Shown in pieces: positions 1-9,625 of a stretch of 64,000 bases of DNA. The first letter of the stretch is position 1. Each line of letters starts with the position of its first letter. Source of the DNA: Deltaproteobacteria bacterium (GTDB lineage Bacteria > Desulfobacterota > Binatia > UBA1149 > JAJCZL01); the NCBI GenBank assembly GCA_029262415.1, contig JAJCZL010000012.1, positions 17,358 to 81,357 on the forward strand. The letters are read 5' to 3'. The notes beneath the pieces were generated by a model, which was given only the letters and a program-made list of their open reading frames with translations, was not told the origin of the DNA and made no database searches. The position numbers and the translations under genes are program-made.

Positions 1-665
1 CCGCGCGGCACCATGATTTCTTCGACCGTGCGCGTGTCGAACTCGAATAGGTTCTGTAACATGTTGGCTTTGTCCGTGTCCATCGACCCGTGCTCTTCGC
101 TGGTGACAATCAAACCGCGAATCTCGTCGTCGGAAAGAATCTCGAAATGCGACGCCTCTTCGACGCCGAACATACGCAAGAGTGCGGCGGTTGCGGCGTT
201 GAGCAGCCAGTTGAGCGGATAAGCCGTCAAGTAGAAAGCGTGAAGAGGATAGGCGATCCACAAGGAGACTGCTTCGGGTTTGCGGATCGCGAAAGTTTTT
301 GGCACCTGCTCGCCGACGACGATATGCAGAGCCGAAAAGATGATGAAACCGGTGATGAACGCCACGGTGTGCAACGTCTGCGGTGAGAGGCTGAATCGGT
401 GTAACAGCGGCGTCAGCACCGCGGCGACCGCCGGTTCTCCGACCCAACCGAGGCCGAGCGAAGCCATGGTGACGCCCAGCTGGCAAGCGGCGAGGTAGCG
501 CTCGAGGTCGCGCTGGATGCGCTGGGTCAACCGCGCGGCGCGGCTGGCCTCGTCGGCCATCGCATCGATGCGGAAAGTCCTTGCTTTTACCAGCGCAAAC
601 TCAGCTGCAACGAAGAATGCGTTCGCGGCGAGCAGCAGAACTATGATGACCATGTTCGAGATCAT
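1..665 (-). CDS. CNNM/HlyC-CorC-type transporter (DUF21 + CBS), C-terminus cut by window edge
   Basis: Reverse-strand reading from ATG at 665: MISNMVIIVLLLAANAFFVAAEFALVKAR...LGVTMASLGLGWVGEPAV...SEEHGSMDTDKANMLQNLFEFDTRTVEEIMVPR; typical DUF21 then CBS linker. Confidence 0.85.
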   Translation of the reverse strand, partial: MISNMVIIVLLLAANAFFVAAEFALVKARTFRIDAMADEASRAARLTQRIQRDLERYLAACQLGVTMASLGLGWVGEPAVAAVLTPLLHRFSLSPQTLHTVAFITGFIIFSALHIVVGEQVPKTFAIRKPEAVSLWIAYPLHAFYLTAYPLNWLLNAATAALLRMFGVEEASHFEILSDDEIRGLIVTSEEHGSMDTDKANMLQNLFEFDTRTVEEIMVPR

Positions 666-999
666 CGTATGGTGCCTATGGTTGGGAGTGTCATCCGTCG
701 GTGGCGTGCGCCCGGCTCACCGGGGTGGCTGCACTGTCGCAGTCCATCATCGCTCAATAGACGACGGAGGTCTCTAAAGCTATCGCGGGTCGGGTCGGGC
801 GCCGGAGCTAGTGGACTTCGAGCACCTCGATTGCGTTGAGCAGCGGTTTTCGCGTATGCGCCTGGCCATCGATAATGGTGGTAGGCCGATCTGTGAAGAA
901 CAGAGAGGCGCAACTTTCACCAGCGCAAGTGTTGCGGCCGGCCGAATGGTGGGGAAAACTGTTCGATTCAGCAACCGCTACCGCAGCAGCAGTGACGAC

Positions 1000-2244
1000 A
1001 TGACGCGCATCGGCAGATACGACAACCCTTACACATCCTTCGAGTTCCGAGACCCGCTGCCGGCGGGGACAGCCTCGATGGTCGAAGGGCTGGAGACCGA
1101 AGACGGCGCCGCTTGTCACGCGGTTTTGTGGCTTCCGCCCGGCGCGACGCCCAAGACCGTTGTCTGCCTGATGCACCCGCGCGCCGACTTTACGCGCCAC
1201 TACGCAGTACCGGGTTTGCTCGCCGCGGGCTACGCGGTGTGGACGCAGAACAGCCGCTGGGTAGGTAATGATTCGATGCTTATCCATGAGCGCGTGCTTT
1301 TGGATGTTGCTGCGGGGCTTCGGTGTCTACGCGAGGCCGGCTTCGAGCGTGTGGTTGCGATCGGAAACAGTGGAGGCGGTTCGTTGTTCTCTTACTATAT
1401 AGCGCAAGCGTCACGAGACGCTGACCGCTCAACCGACACGCCCGGCGGCGATCCAATGGACTTGAACCACTTCGATATGCCGATGTTCGACGGCATCGTC
1501 TATCTCGCGGCGCATCCCGGCGAAGGCTTGTTTTTGCTCGACGTGATCGACCCCTCGGTTACCGACGAATCCGATCCGGTGTCGTGCGATTGGAAATTCG
1601 ACATGTACGATCCCGCAAACGGCTTCGCGCCGCCGCCGCAACCCAGCGCTTACAGTGATGAATTCCTGGCCGGCTATCGTTGCGCCCAGCGCGCACGCGT
1701 CGAGCGTATCGATGCGCTGTGCAAGCAGCTTATTGCAGAGCGCCAAGCAGCCCGCGCAGCGGCAAAGGAATCGCCGTCGGATGTTGCCTCGGTGCGGCGG
1801 GCGACAGCGACCAAGTTCATCAGCGTCTACCGGACTGAGGCCGATCCCCGTTATTGCGATCTCAGTCTTGACGCTTCATCGCGTGACTACGGTTCACTGT
1901 TCGGCTACCGGCCCGACATCATTAACTACGGCCCGTTCGGCTTCGCGCGCATGGTAACGCCGGAGGCGTGGCTCTCGACTTGGTCGGGTCTCTCCTCGCG
2001 CGCGTCGATCCCTGCCAACGGGCCTGCGCTGACTTTGCCGGTGCTCGTCATCGACTACAGTGCCGACAACGCGGTGTTCCCGGGTGACACACAGATGATC
2101 TTTGATTCATTGGCGTCGGCCGACAAACAACGAGCCGAGGTCGCCGGCGACCACTATGGGCACGCTGCGCCCGGAGGCGGCGAGCCGGGCCGCATCGGAG
2201 CCATACGCGAGATCGTGCGCTGGCTTTCCGATCGCGGTTGGTAG
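1000..2244 (+). CDS. alpha/beta hydrolase family protein
   Basis: ORF 811-2244; likely start ATG 1000 (MTRIGRYDNPYTSFEF); GNSGGG nucleophile elbow. Confidence 0.7.
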   Translation: MTRIGRYDNPYTSFEFRDPLPAGTASMVEGLETEDGAACHAVLWLPPGATPKTVVCLMHPRADFTRHYAVPGLLAAGYAVWTQNSRWVGNDSMLIHERVLLDVAAGLRCLREAGFERVVAIGNSGGGSLFSYYIAQASRDADRSTDTPGGDPMDLNHFDMPMFDGIVYLAAHPGEGLFLLDVIDPSVTDESDPVSCDWKFDMYDPANGFAPPPQPSAYSDEFLAGYRCAQRARVERIDALCKQLIAERQAARAAAKESPSDVASVRRATATKFISVYRTEADPRYCDLSLDASSRDYGSLFGYRPDIINYGPFGFARMVTPEAWLSTWSGLSSRASIPANGPALTLPVLVIDYSADNAVFPGDTQMIFDSLASADKQRAEVAGDHYGHAAPGGGEPGRIGAIREIVRWLSDRGW

Positions 2245-2267
2245 CCGCGCGTCGCTCGTCCGGCAGC

Positions 2268-2858
2268 TCAGCGGGCGGGGTCGGCGATTCTAATTTTCTT
2301 TGCGACCTCGCGGTTCACGTGAACCACCGTCGTCGTGTCTTTACGCGATTTCTCGCCGAACCCTGACGGTTCCTGCAAGAGTAGTTCGAGTGCATCCTCT
2401 GCGGTTTGCCCGAAGGCCGCTGTGTCGGTGGTTGTCGTGAACTCGACCATGATGCCGTTCGGATCGATCATGTAGATCGATTGGCACCAGCCGTGGTCGG
2501 TCTCCATGAAGATCTCGACGCCGGCGTTCTCGATCTCCGCTTTCTTTGCCGCGAGCGCGTCGATGTCGGGTAGGTTGAAAGCGACATGGTTCACCCACAC
2601 CGGCATCCCCGCGCCGGTAGAGATGTCGGTGCGGTACGCCTGTTTCTCTCCAACGTTCTCAAATGCAAAGAACGCCAGGCACGCGCCGTTGCCCATGTCG
2701 AAAAAGAAGTGTTGGAACCAGCCGTCGCCGGTCAAGTGGTTCTCTGTATGAACGAGCGGCATCCCGAGCCGGTTTGCGTAAAATTCGTAGGTCGCTTTCT
2801 TGTCGCGCGTCGCGAACGCGACGTGGTGCAGCCCCTGGGGGAGTTGTTTGCGGGTCAT
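2268..2858 (-). CDS. VOC/glyoxalase family dioxygenase-like protein
   Basis: LHHVAFATRDKKATYEFYANRLGMPLVHTE...VNHVAFNLPDID...YMIDPNGIMVEF. Confidence 0.85.
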   Translation of the reverse strand: MTRKQLPQGLHHVAFATRDKKATYEFYANRLGMPLVHTENHLTGDGWFQHFFFDMGNGACLAFFAFENVGEKQAYRTDISTGAGMPVWVNHVAFNLPDIDALAAKKAEIENAGVEIFMETDHGWCQSIYMIDPNGIMVEFTTTTDTAAFGQTAEDALELLLQEPSGFGEKSRKDTTTVVHVNREVAKKIRIADPAR

Positions 2859-2897
2859 GGTTGGTTTTCCTCACCGGCGTAGGTAGCGTCGAGGCTC

Positions 2898-3164
2898 GTG
2901 AACGCAGCGCGTGCAATCAGAATCGCTGGGGTCGCGGTTCTTGTTTTGGGTATCGAATGGCGGCTTGCCGATCCTGCCGCAATCGCGTCTGACCCGGAGC
3001 GCTTTTCGGTCCCGTGGGCAATGTTGGCGGTTATGTTTCCGATCGCGATCGGGCTTTGGGCTTTCGAGGCGAACAACGTCGGCGGCCGCGATTTCCGCCT
3101 CGATACGCTATGGGGGGTCTTTGTCGGCACTATCGTCTACTCCGCGCTGGCAATTCTCGGCTGA
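2898..3164 (+). CDS. small membrane protein, unknown function
   Basis: 88 aa ORF with hydrophobic segments, fits between flanking genes. Confidence 0.45.
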   Translation: MNAARAIRIAGVAVLVLGIEWRLADPAAIASDPERFSVPWAMLAVMFPIAIGLWAFEANNVGGRDFRLDTLWGVFVGTIVYSALAILG

Positions 3165-3176
3165 ACGCCGCGGCGC

Positions 3177-4064
3177 TTACACGCCGAGTTCGTCCACCTT
3201 CATCTGCAAACGTCTTGCGACCATCGCGCGGTAACGTCGACGCAGTTCTCGCGTTATCTCACCCGGCTTGCCGTCGGCGATGCGGCGGTTGTCGACTCGT
3301 ACCGCCGGTACGATTTCAATCGTCGATGAGGTAGTAAAGACCTCGTCGGCTGCGATGATATCGGCGACGCGGATCGGTCGCTCGACGATGTCAACGAGCT
3401 TGGCCGCGATCTTAATGACCAGCGAACGGGTTACCCCCGGAAGAATACCGGTCGCGACCGGTGTGGTGATCAAGCGGCCTTTGCTGACGATGAAGTAGTT
3501 GCTTGTTGTGCCTTCAAGGACGGTGTCATCGGCCAGGCGGTACAACGACTCAAAGGCGCCGTGGCGCTTCGCCTCAACCTTGCCGCGCACAGCAGGGAGG
3601 TAGTTGAGGGTCTTTAGGTTGCGGAACGAGGGGTCGACGCCGACCCCGAAGTCCATCAAATGAAGCGTGACGCCCTTGTCGCGGGCCTCGACCAGGCCGG
3701 GCTCGAGCGGGCGAAACAACATCAGGCGCGTCGGTTTGGTCAGGCGAGGCGGTACCAGCGATACCTCTCCGCAGCCACGCGTGATGGTGAAACGAACCGC
3801 GCCGCCGCCGCTGATTTTGTTCTTCTTCGCCAGGATTTCTGTGCGTCCCGACCAGTCCTCGCCGGCTTCGAAGGGGATCCCTACCGAGCGTGCAGACTTC
3901 GCCATGCGTGCAAGATGCTCGCGAACCGCGAATGGTTTTCCCTGGTAGGTCTTCCAGGTCTCGAACAAGCCCTCGCCGAAGAGAAACCCACGGTCGGTAG
4001 CCGGAATCGTCGCTTGCGCGACCGGGATGTAGCGCCCGTTGAGATAGCAAATAGGCGCGCTCAT
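3177..4064 (-). CDS. pabC: aminodeoxychorismate lyase / branched-chain aminotransferase-like PLP enzyme
   Basis: MSAPICYLNGRYIPVAQATIPATDRGFLFGEGLFETWKTY...; fold-type IV motifs; overlaps pabB by 4 nt. Confidence 0.8.
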   Translation of the reverse strand: MSAPICYLNGRYIPVAQATIPATDRGFLFGEGLFETWKTYQGKPFAVREHLARMAKSARSVGIPFEAGEDWSGRTEILAKKNKISGGGAVRFTITRGCGEVSLVPPRLTKPTRLMLFRPLEPGLVEARDKGVTLHLMDFGVGVDPSFRNLKTLNYLPAVRGKVEAKRHGAFESLYRLADDTVLEGTTSNYFIVSKGRLITTPVATGILPGVTRSLVIKIAAKLVDIVERPIRVADIIAADEVFTTSSTIEIVPAVRVDNRRIADGKPGEITRELRRRYRAMVARRLQMKVDELGV

Positions 4065-5431
4065 GAGACGCCCCCGCCGGTGTCTTGGAGTGCGCGTCGA
4101 AACACATCGGACTTCGCAACGGTTTCGGCGTACTCCGCTTCGAGTGTGGAGTCGGCGACGATGCCGCCACCGGTGTTGTAGTGTAAAGCTCCGTTCATCG
4201 CCACCGCCGTCCGGATCGCGACGCTCAGGTCGACGTCGCGCTCCCCATTGAAGCAGCCCACGCACCCTGTGTACACGCCGCGGGCGTCGGCCTCCACCGT
4301 GGCAATGATCTCCATCGACTTGATTTTAGGCGCTCCGGTGATCGAGCCCCCGGGGAACGTAGCCCGCAGAACGTCGGCGAGGCCGGCGCCGGGACGCAGT
4401 CGCCCGCGCACTTCGGAGACCATGTGGTGAATGGTTTGAAAGCTGTGTACTTCGGCGAAGACGGGAACCTCAACGCTGCCGGTTACACAAACACGACCGA
4501 GGTCGTTGCGTTCGAGGTCAACGATCATGACGTGTTCTGCGTTCTCTTTGGGGTCGCCGACGAGTTCGCGGGCGAGTCGGGCGTCGGTGCTCGGATCTGC
4601 GCCGCGCGGGCGCGTACCCTTGATGGGGAAGGTATGGATGGTGTCACCTTTGATATCGAGGAAGGTCTCGGGCGAATTCGAAAGAATCTGAAATTCACCG
4701 GCGTCGAAAAACGTGCCGTGCGGAACAGGCTGCGCGTCACGCATGCGCGCATAGACCGCTTCGGACGGCTCGGTTTGTTCGATGGAGATGCGCCGTGAGA
4801 GATTGACCTGATAAACATCGCCCGCGGCGATGGCTTCCTTAATTCGTACGAATCCTTTGTGGTAGTGGACAGTCGCTTCGGCGGCGTTGGTGCCACCTGG
4901 GTTCGCATCGGGATGGGTGTCCGTGTAGCCACGCGCGTCGATATGTCCGAGCGCGTCCGAGTTCTCGTCTGCGGGCACGAAGTCGAAGCGCACCGGGGTA
5001 TTCGTGCCCGCCGCCAATCCGTAAACGTGGTCGTAGGTGCATAGCAGCGCAATCGGCAACCCAAGAGTGTCGCGCGTCGGCACGGGGACGCGTTCGATCC
5101 ATCTGCCGAGCTCGTAACCGAGAAAACCTACGGTACGTGGGAGCGTGCATGCGCCGAACCGGTCGGGGGGCGGCTCGAGCGGGATGGCTGCGCTTTTACG
5201 CACGAAGCGCGCGATCGCTTCAACCGGTTTCTCCTCGAGCGCACGCCAGCGGCCGCCGCGGTGTTCCCTGACACGTCCGAGCGCGTCGATGGCCAGCGCA
5301 GCCGACGGCCTCGAGCCCGCGAATGAGGCGGTACGTCCGTCGCTGCGATCCAGGAAGAAGGCGAACGGCATTCCGCTGTGCGGGGCGAACAGCCGCCAGG
5401 AGAACTCGTTTTGCCGCGAAATATGTAGCAT
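4061..5431 (-). CDS. pabB: aminodeoxychorismate synthase component I
   Basis: GDVYQVNLSRRI...SPETFLDIKGDTIHTFPIKGTRPRG...HVMIVDLERNDLGRVC...FPGGSITGAPK. Confidence 0.9.
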   Translation of the reverse strand: MLHISRQNEFSWRLFAPHSGMPFAFFLDRSDGRTASFAGSRPSAALAIDALGRVREHRGGRWRALEEKPVEAIARFVRKSAAIPLEPPPDRFGACTLPRTVGFLGYELGRWIERVPVPTRDTLGLPIALLCTYDHVYGLAAGTNTPVRFDFVPADENSDALGHIDARGYTDTHPDANPGGTNAAEATVHYHKGFVRIKEAIAAGDVYQVNLSRRISIEQTEPSEAVYARMRDAQPVPHGTFFDAGEFQILSNSPETFLDIKGDTIHTFPIKGTRPRGADPSTDARLARELVGDPKENAEHVMIVDLERNDLGRVCVTGSVEVPVFAEVHSFQTIHHMVSEVRGRLRPGAGLADVLRATFPGGSITGAPKIKSMEIIATVEADARGVYTGCVGCFNGERDVDLSVAIRTAVAMNGALHYNTGGGIVADSTLEAEYAETVAKSDVFRRALQDTGGGVS

Positions 5432-5517
5432 CGGTTGACGCCGCGGGGTGGTACAACCCTGCCGCGCCGGGGCGGACAGGGTTGCTCACGCCAGCGTGCA
5501 TCACTACCTTAAACGCT

Positions 5518-6423
5518 GTGGACGGACACCTTGAGCTTCTTCACGGTATTGCATCGAAAACACTTTCGATCAGTGCAGAGATCCGTCCCGATCACCCATC
5601 GGTTCCGGTGCTCGGCACTGATCGCCAGGGCTCGGGGGTTGTGGTTGGCGCCGGCGGTTTGGTGCTGACTGTCAACTATGTCGTGACGGGGGCCGAGAAG
5701 GTGAACGCAACCGACACCGACGGCAACACTTTTTCGGGTGGTGTCGTTGCCCAAGACTTTGCCAGCGGTCTTGCTGTGATCGCGTTCGACGATCCGGTCG
5801 GACTGGCCGAACCGGCCCGGCGCGGCACCAGTAAACGGCTGTCTTTGGGGGTTGATGTCATAGCGCTGGCGGCGCTGGGCGACAGCGAAAGGCGGGTCGC
5901 TTGGGGGGTTGTGAGTTCGCTCGAGCCTTTGGACGCGTATTGGGAGTACCGCCTCGACCGGGCGATCTCGGTCACCTGTGTAAATCCGGGACTCGGCGGT
6001 GGACCGCTGGTGACGCCGGATGGGAGGCTGGTCGGCCTGTGCTCGCTCAACCTCGGCGTGCTCGGTCGTGCGACGATGGCGATACCCGTCGAGAATTACT
6101 TCGACTACGAAGACGAACTTCTCGAGCACGGCCGGCGAATCTCACGTGAAAAGCGCGCATGGGTCGGAATGTTCTGTCACTCGTTCCCCGACGGCACTGT
6201 CGTAGCCGGACTGATACCGGGAGGTCCCGGTGAAACACACGGCCTGCACGTAGGCGATGTGCTCGTCGATATCGATGGAGAGCCCGTCGTCAGCCGCTCA
6301 CAACTCTATCAAGAGTTGTGGTCGCGAAAGCCCGGCGACGACGTTAAGCTCTCGGTTTCGCGAGACGGGGCGCTGGAGACTGTCACCGTCGTTGGCGGCG
6401 ACGTCGAAGACTTTTTCGGCTGA
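5518..6423 (+). CDS. S1C (HtrA/DegP-like) fold protein with PDZ domain, catalytic triad substituted
   Basis: Probable GTG start 5518; GSGVVVGAGGLVLTVNYVV...DFASGLAVIAF...VNPGLGGGPLV... then PDZ (AGLIPGGPGETHGLHVGDVLVDIDGEPV). Confidence 0.75.
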   Translation: MDGHLELLHGIASKTLSISAEIRPDHPSVPVLGTDRQGSGVVVGAGGLVLTVNYVVTGAEKVNATDTDGNTFSGGVVAQDFASGLAVIAFDDPVGLAEPARRGTSKRLSLGVDVIALAALGDSERRVAWGVVSSLEPLDAYWEYRLDRAISVTCVNPGLGGGPLVTPDGRLVGLCSLNLGVLGRATMAIPVENYFDYEDELLEHGRRISREKRAWVGMFCHSFPDGTVVAGLIPGGPGETHGLHVGDVLVDIDGEPVVSRSQLYQELWSRKPGDDVKLSVSRDGALETVTVVGGDVEDFFG

Positions 6424-6427
6424 ACCC

Positions 6428-7657
6428 CTAAATCGGTAGCTTCGGCCAGCCGGTCGGTATGTCGGCGACCGGCTCGGTCTCACCAGCTTCGCGGCGTTTC
6501 ATCGCCGCGGCGGGTTCGGTGGCATAGGCCACGAACACCGCGAACCCTACCAGAGTTATTGCTAGTGCGACGAGGAACATCGCGCGAAACCCATAGTGCT
6601 CGGCAATCGAGCCGAAAAAGAACGAGCAAGTCGCGATTCCGAGGCTGTAGGACCCGCTGAAAAGCGATTGCGAGCGTCCGATGTTGGCCGGGTGGCTCAA
6701 ATCGGCGACGAACGCGTTCATAGTCGGATAAAGCAGCCCCTGGGCGATCCCGAAGACTACGCCCGCGACCGCGACTCCGGCTTGTGATCGCACAAAGGCG
6801 AGCAGCGCGACCGCAAGACTCATAGTCAGCATCGCCGGGATGATTACCGCGCGGCGGCCGTACCGGTCCGAGGCGCTACCGAAGATGACGCGCATAGCGA
6901 CCGCCGCGACACTCCAAGCCGCGAAGAACACCCCCACACGCCCGAGATCGAAACGTTCCATCATCACCGGTACGAACGTCGAGGTTGCGCCGAACCCGAA
7001 CCCGTAGAGCAACATCGCGATGGTTGCGGCGGCGAGGGCGCGGCGCGCAAAGGCCGGATCGGAGTCGGCGCGGTCGGCCGGAACAAATAGCTCAGGCGGC
7101 CGCGGCAACGTGCACGCCAGCAAGAATCCAATCGTGCCGACCACGGCTCCGGCGACGAAGACACCGTCAAACCCGAATCTCAGTATGATTTCCTCCCCGA
7201 TCATCGGCGAGATCGCGTGGGTGAGGATCGTCGAGATGCCGAACCAGCCGATTGCCTCGGCGCGGCGGACGAAGGGGGCAAAAAGAACAGCCAGGGTCTG
7301 ACCACCTGTGAACGCGGCGGTAAAAGCGACGCCTTGCAGAGCCTTGGCGATGTAGAGTTCGGGGCCGATGCCGTCGATGAACAAGAACCACACCGAACAC
7401 AGTGCGGCGCCGAACATGCCGCAGATCATGAAGACCCTGCCGCCCACGCGATCGATCAGTGTCCCGATCACCGGCAGCGCGATTAATCCCGAGAAACCAG
7501 AGATTCCCACCACGCGCCCGGCGGTCTCCTCGCCGCCGCCGTGTTCGAGGACCCACAGGGGCAGGAGCAGAAAGAAGGCGAAGTTCAGGAAGAAAAGGAA
7601 ATTCGCCGTTGCGACGATGAAGAACGTCCCCGGGATGGGCGTCTTAGCAGCAGGCAC
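6428..7657 (-). CDS. MFS transporter
   Basis: 12-TM-like ORF; likely GTG start about 7657; LIDRVGGRVFMICG, SDRYGRRAVIIPAM motifs. Confidence 0.85.
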   Translation of the reverse strand: MPAAKTPIPGTFFIVATANFLFFLNFAFFLLLPLWVLEHGGGEETAGRVVGISGFSGLIALPVIGTLIDRVGGRVFMICGMFGAALCSVWFLFIDGIGPELYIAKALQGVAFTAAFTGGQTLAVLFAPFVRRAEAIGWFGISTILTHAISPMIGEEIILRFGFDGVFVAGAVVGTIGFLLACTLPRPPELFVPADRADSDPAFARRALAAATIAMLLYGFGFGATSTFVPVMMERFDLGRVGVFFAAWSVAAVAMRVIFGSASDRYGRRAVIIPAMLTMSLAVALLAFVRSQAGVAVAGVVFGIAQGLLYPTMNAFVADLSHPANIGRSQSLFSGSYSLGIATCSFFFGSIAEHYGFRAMFLVALAITLVGFAVFVAYATEPAAAMKRREAGETEPVADIPTGWPKLPI

Positions 7658-7750
7658 CCCGGTTACGTATCTCCGGCCTCCAATACAGGCAATATTCCTC
7701 TGGCCGTGCTTGAATAAGCACCCCCCCTTGGGGATGATGAGCACCAGCCA

Positions 7751-9625
7751 ATGTACGAGCGCTTCTTTGGCTTTCGTGAGCTGCCATTCCGGCTCACACC
7801 GGACCCGAACTACCTCTTTCTGAGCCGAAAGCATGGGGAGGCTTTCGCTCATCTTCTTTACGCCGTTCGCGAGGGCAGCGGGTTCGTCGCAGTCACCGGC
7901 GAAATCGGCGCCGGCAAGACGACACTCGTTCGCACACTCCTCAAAGAGCTCCGCGACACTAAAGAAAACGTTGCAGCCGCCTACATCTTCAATCCAGTCT
8001 ATTCGCCGGTCGAGTTGCTGCAGAGCATCAACGCTGAGCTGGGTCTGCCCTCACGTAGCGGTAGCAAGAAGGAGCTGACCGAGAACCTCAACGCGTTTCT
8101 GCTCGCGCAGAAGGCCGACGGGGGGCGTACGGTGGTGATAGTCGATGAGGCCCAGAACCTCGACCCGATGATCCTCGAAGAATTGCGCCTGCTCTCCAAC
8201 CTCGAAACGGAAACCGAAAAGCTCCTGCATATCGTGCTGATCGGCCAACCCGAGTTGCGTGATCTGCTCGAACGTCCCGAGCTTCTTCAACTCGCGCAGC
8301 GCATAACGGTACGCTGGCACCTGAGTTCGCTCGACCGCGTGGAGACCGCCGAGTATGTGCGCCACCGGTTGCGGGTTGCCGGCGGACCCAACGTGGCAGG
8401 GATCTTCGATCAGCGTGCGTTGAACCTTCTTTACGAACACTCGGGGGGCGTACCGCGCCTGATTAACATCCTCGCGCACCGCGCGCTGCTGGTTGCCTAC
8501 ACCAAAGGCCTCCACGATGCCGGGGCCTCCGAGGTCGCGGTAGCCGCCGCAGAACTGGAAGAGGGGCGTTACCCGATTGCGAGCGTTGGGCGCAATTGGG
8601 CCTATCGCGTCGCAGCCGGTATCGCCGTGGCGTTGTCGGCAGCGGCGGTTGCGCTGCTTTTGCTGGCACCGCTGGGCGGAGGCGGTGAGGAGCCCCCCGA
8701 AGATTCCGCCTCTCGCCGGACCACTGGGGCGGCCGTCGGCGGTCGTGTCGAAGAGGCACCGCCCCCGGCCGCCGAACCACGCGCCGCCGCGCCGCGCGCC
8801 GCCGATACCGCCGCAAACACACCGACCGTGGTCCAATCTGCGGCGAACACCCCGCCCGCCGGCAAGCCCGCGGTGCGTCCCGCGCCACCGCATGGTTCGA
8901 AAGCCGACACCGGCCAGGATCGTAAGGCGCAACGGGCGGATGCCAAGCGCGGCAAGGCGGTCGAGCGCTTGAGCCGCAAGCTCGAAAAGTCCGACGTGTT
9001 CCAAGGCGCCACCGATGCAGTGACGCGGTTGTTCGAGCTGTGGGGTCGCGATCCGCTTTCTGCGACTGAGGCCGCGTCGGGCTCTTTAGACCTCGAAGCG
9101 ATAGCTAAATTACGTGGCCTTAACTACCTGGCCGGTGAGATGTCGTCTGAGTTGATCGCGGCAATCGACCTACCGGCTGTATTGGAGGTCGTTTTACCTG
9201 GTGAGGAGACGCCGCGCTACGTTTTGCTGACAAGCCTCGGCGCCGATGCCGCTACCGTCCAACTTGACGAAGCCGTCGAAGTCCCTCGCGAAGTCCTTGA
9301 AAACATCTGGAACCGACGCGCCCACATCCTTTGGAAGGACCACGAGCGTTTCCGCCGCAGTATGGGACCCGGCAGCGGCGGACCAGCGGTGCTGCGGCTG
9401 CAGGCGCTCTTGCGTGAGGCCGGTGTCTACGAAGGCATTGTGAACGGTATATATGGCGACGACTCCGAGCAAGCTGTGAGAAACTTTCAGGAGCGCAACA
9501 GCCTCCTCGCCGACGGTATCGCCGGGCCGATTACGCAGATCATGCTTTATAACGGATTTGAACGGTTCAATCGGCCGGTACTCATCGGTAAAGCGGGGAA
9601 GAGCGCCGCTGGTAAAGCCTCGTGA
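7751..9625 (+). CDS. gspA: GspA/ExeA-like AAA ATPase with C-terminal peptidoglycan-binding domain
   Basis: MYERFFGFRELPFRLTPDPNYLFLS; Walker A GEIGAGKTT; VIVDEAQNL; C-term LQALLREAGVYEGIVNGIYGDDSEQAVRNFQ. Confidence 0.85.
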   Translation: MYERFFGFRELPFRLTPDPNYLFLSRKHGEAFAHLLYAVREGSGFVAVTGEIGAGKTTLVRTLLKELRDTKENVAAAYIFNPVYSPVELLQSINAELGLPSRSGSKKELTENLNAFLLAQKADGGRTVVIVDEAQNLDPMILEELRLLSNLETETEKLLHIVLIGQPELRDLLERPELLQLAQRITVRWHLSSLDRVETAEYVRHRLRVAGGPNVAGIFDQRALNLLYEHSGGVPRLINILAHRALLVAYTKGLHDAGASEVAVAAAELEEGRYPIASVGRNWAYRVAAGIAVALSAAAVALLLLAPLGGGGEEPPEDSASRRTTGAAVGGRVEEAPPPAAEPRAAAPRAADTAANTPTVVQSAANTPPAGKPAVRPAPPHGSKADTGQDRKAQRADAKRGKAVERLSRKLEKSDVFQGATDAVTRLFELWGRDPLSATEAASGSLDLEAIAKLRGLNYLAGEMSSELIAAIDLPAVLEVVLPGEETPRYVLLTSLGADAATVQLDEAVEVPREVLENIWNRRAHILWKDHERFRRSMGPGSGGPAVLRLQALLREAGVYEGIVNGIYGDDSEQAVRNFQERNSLLADGIAGPITQIMLYNGFERFNRPVLIGKAGKSAAGKAS

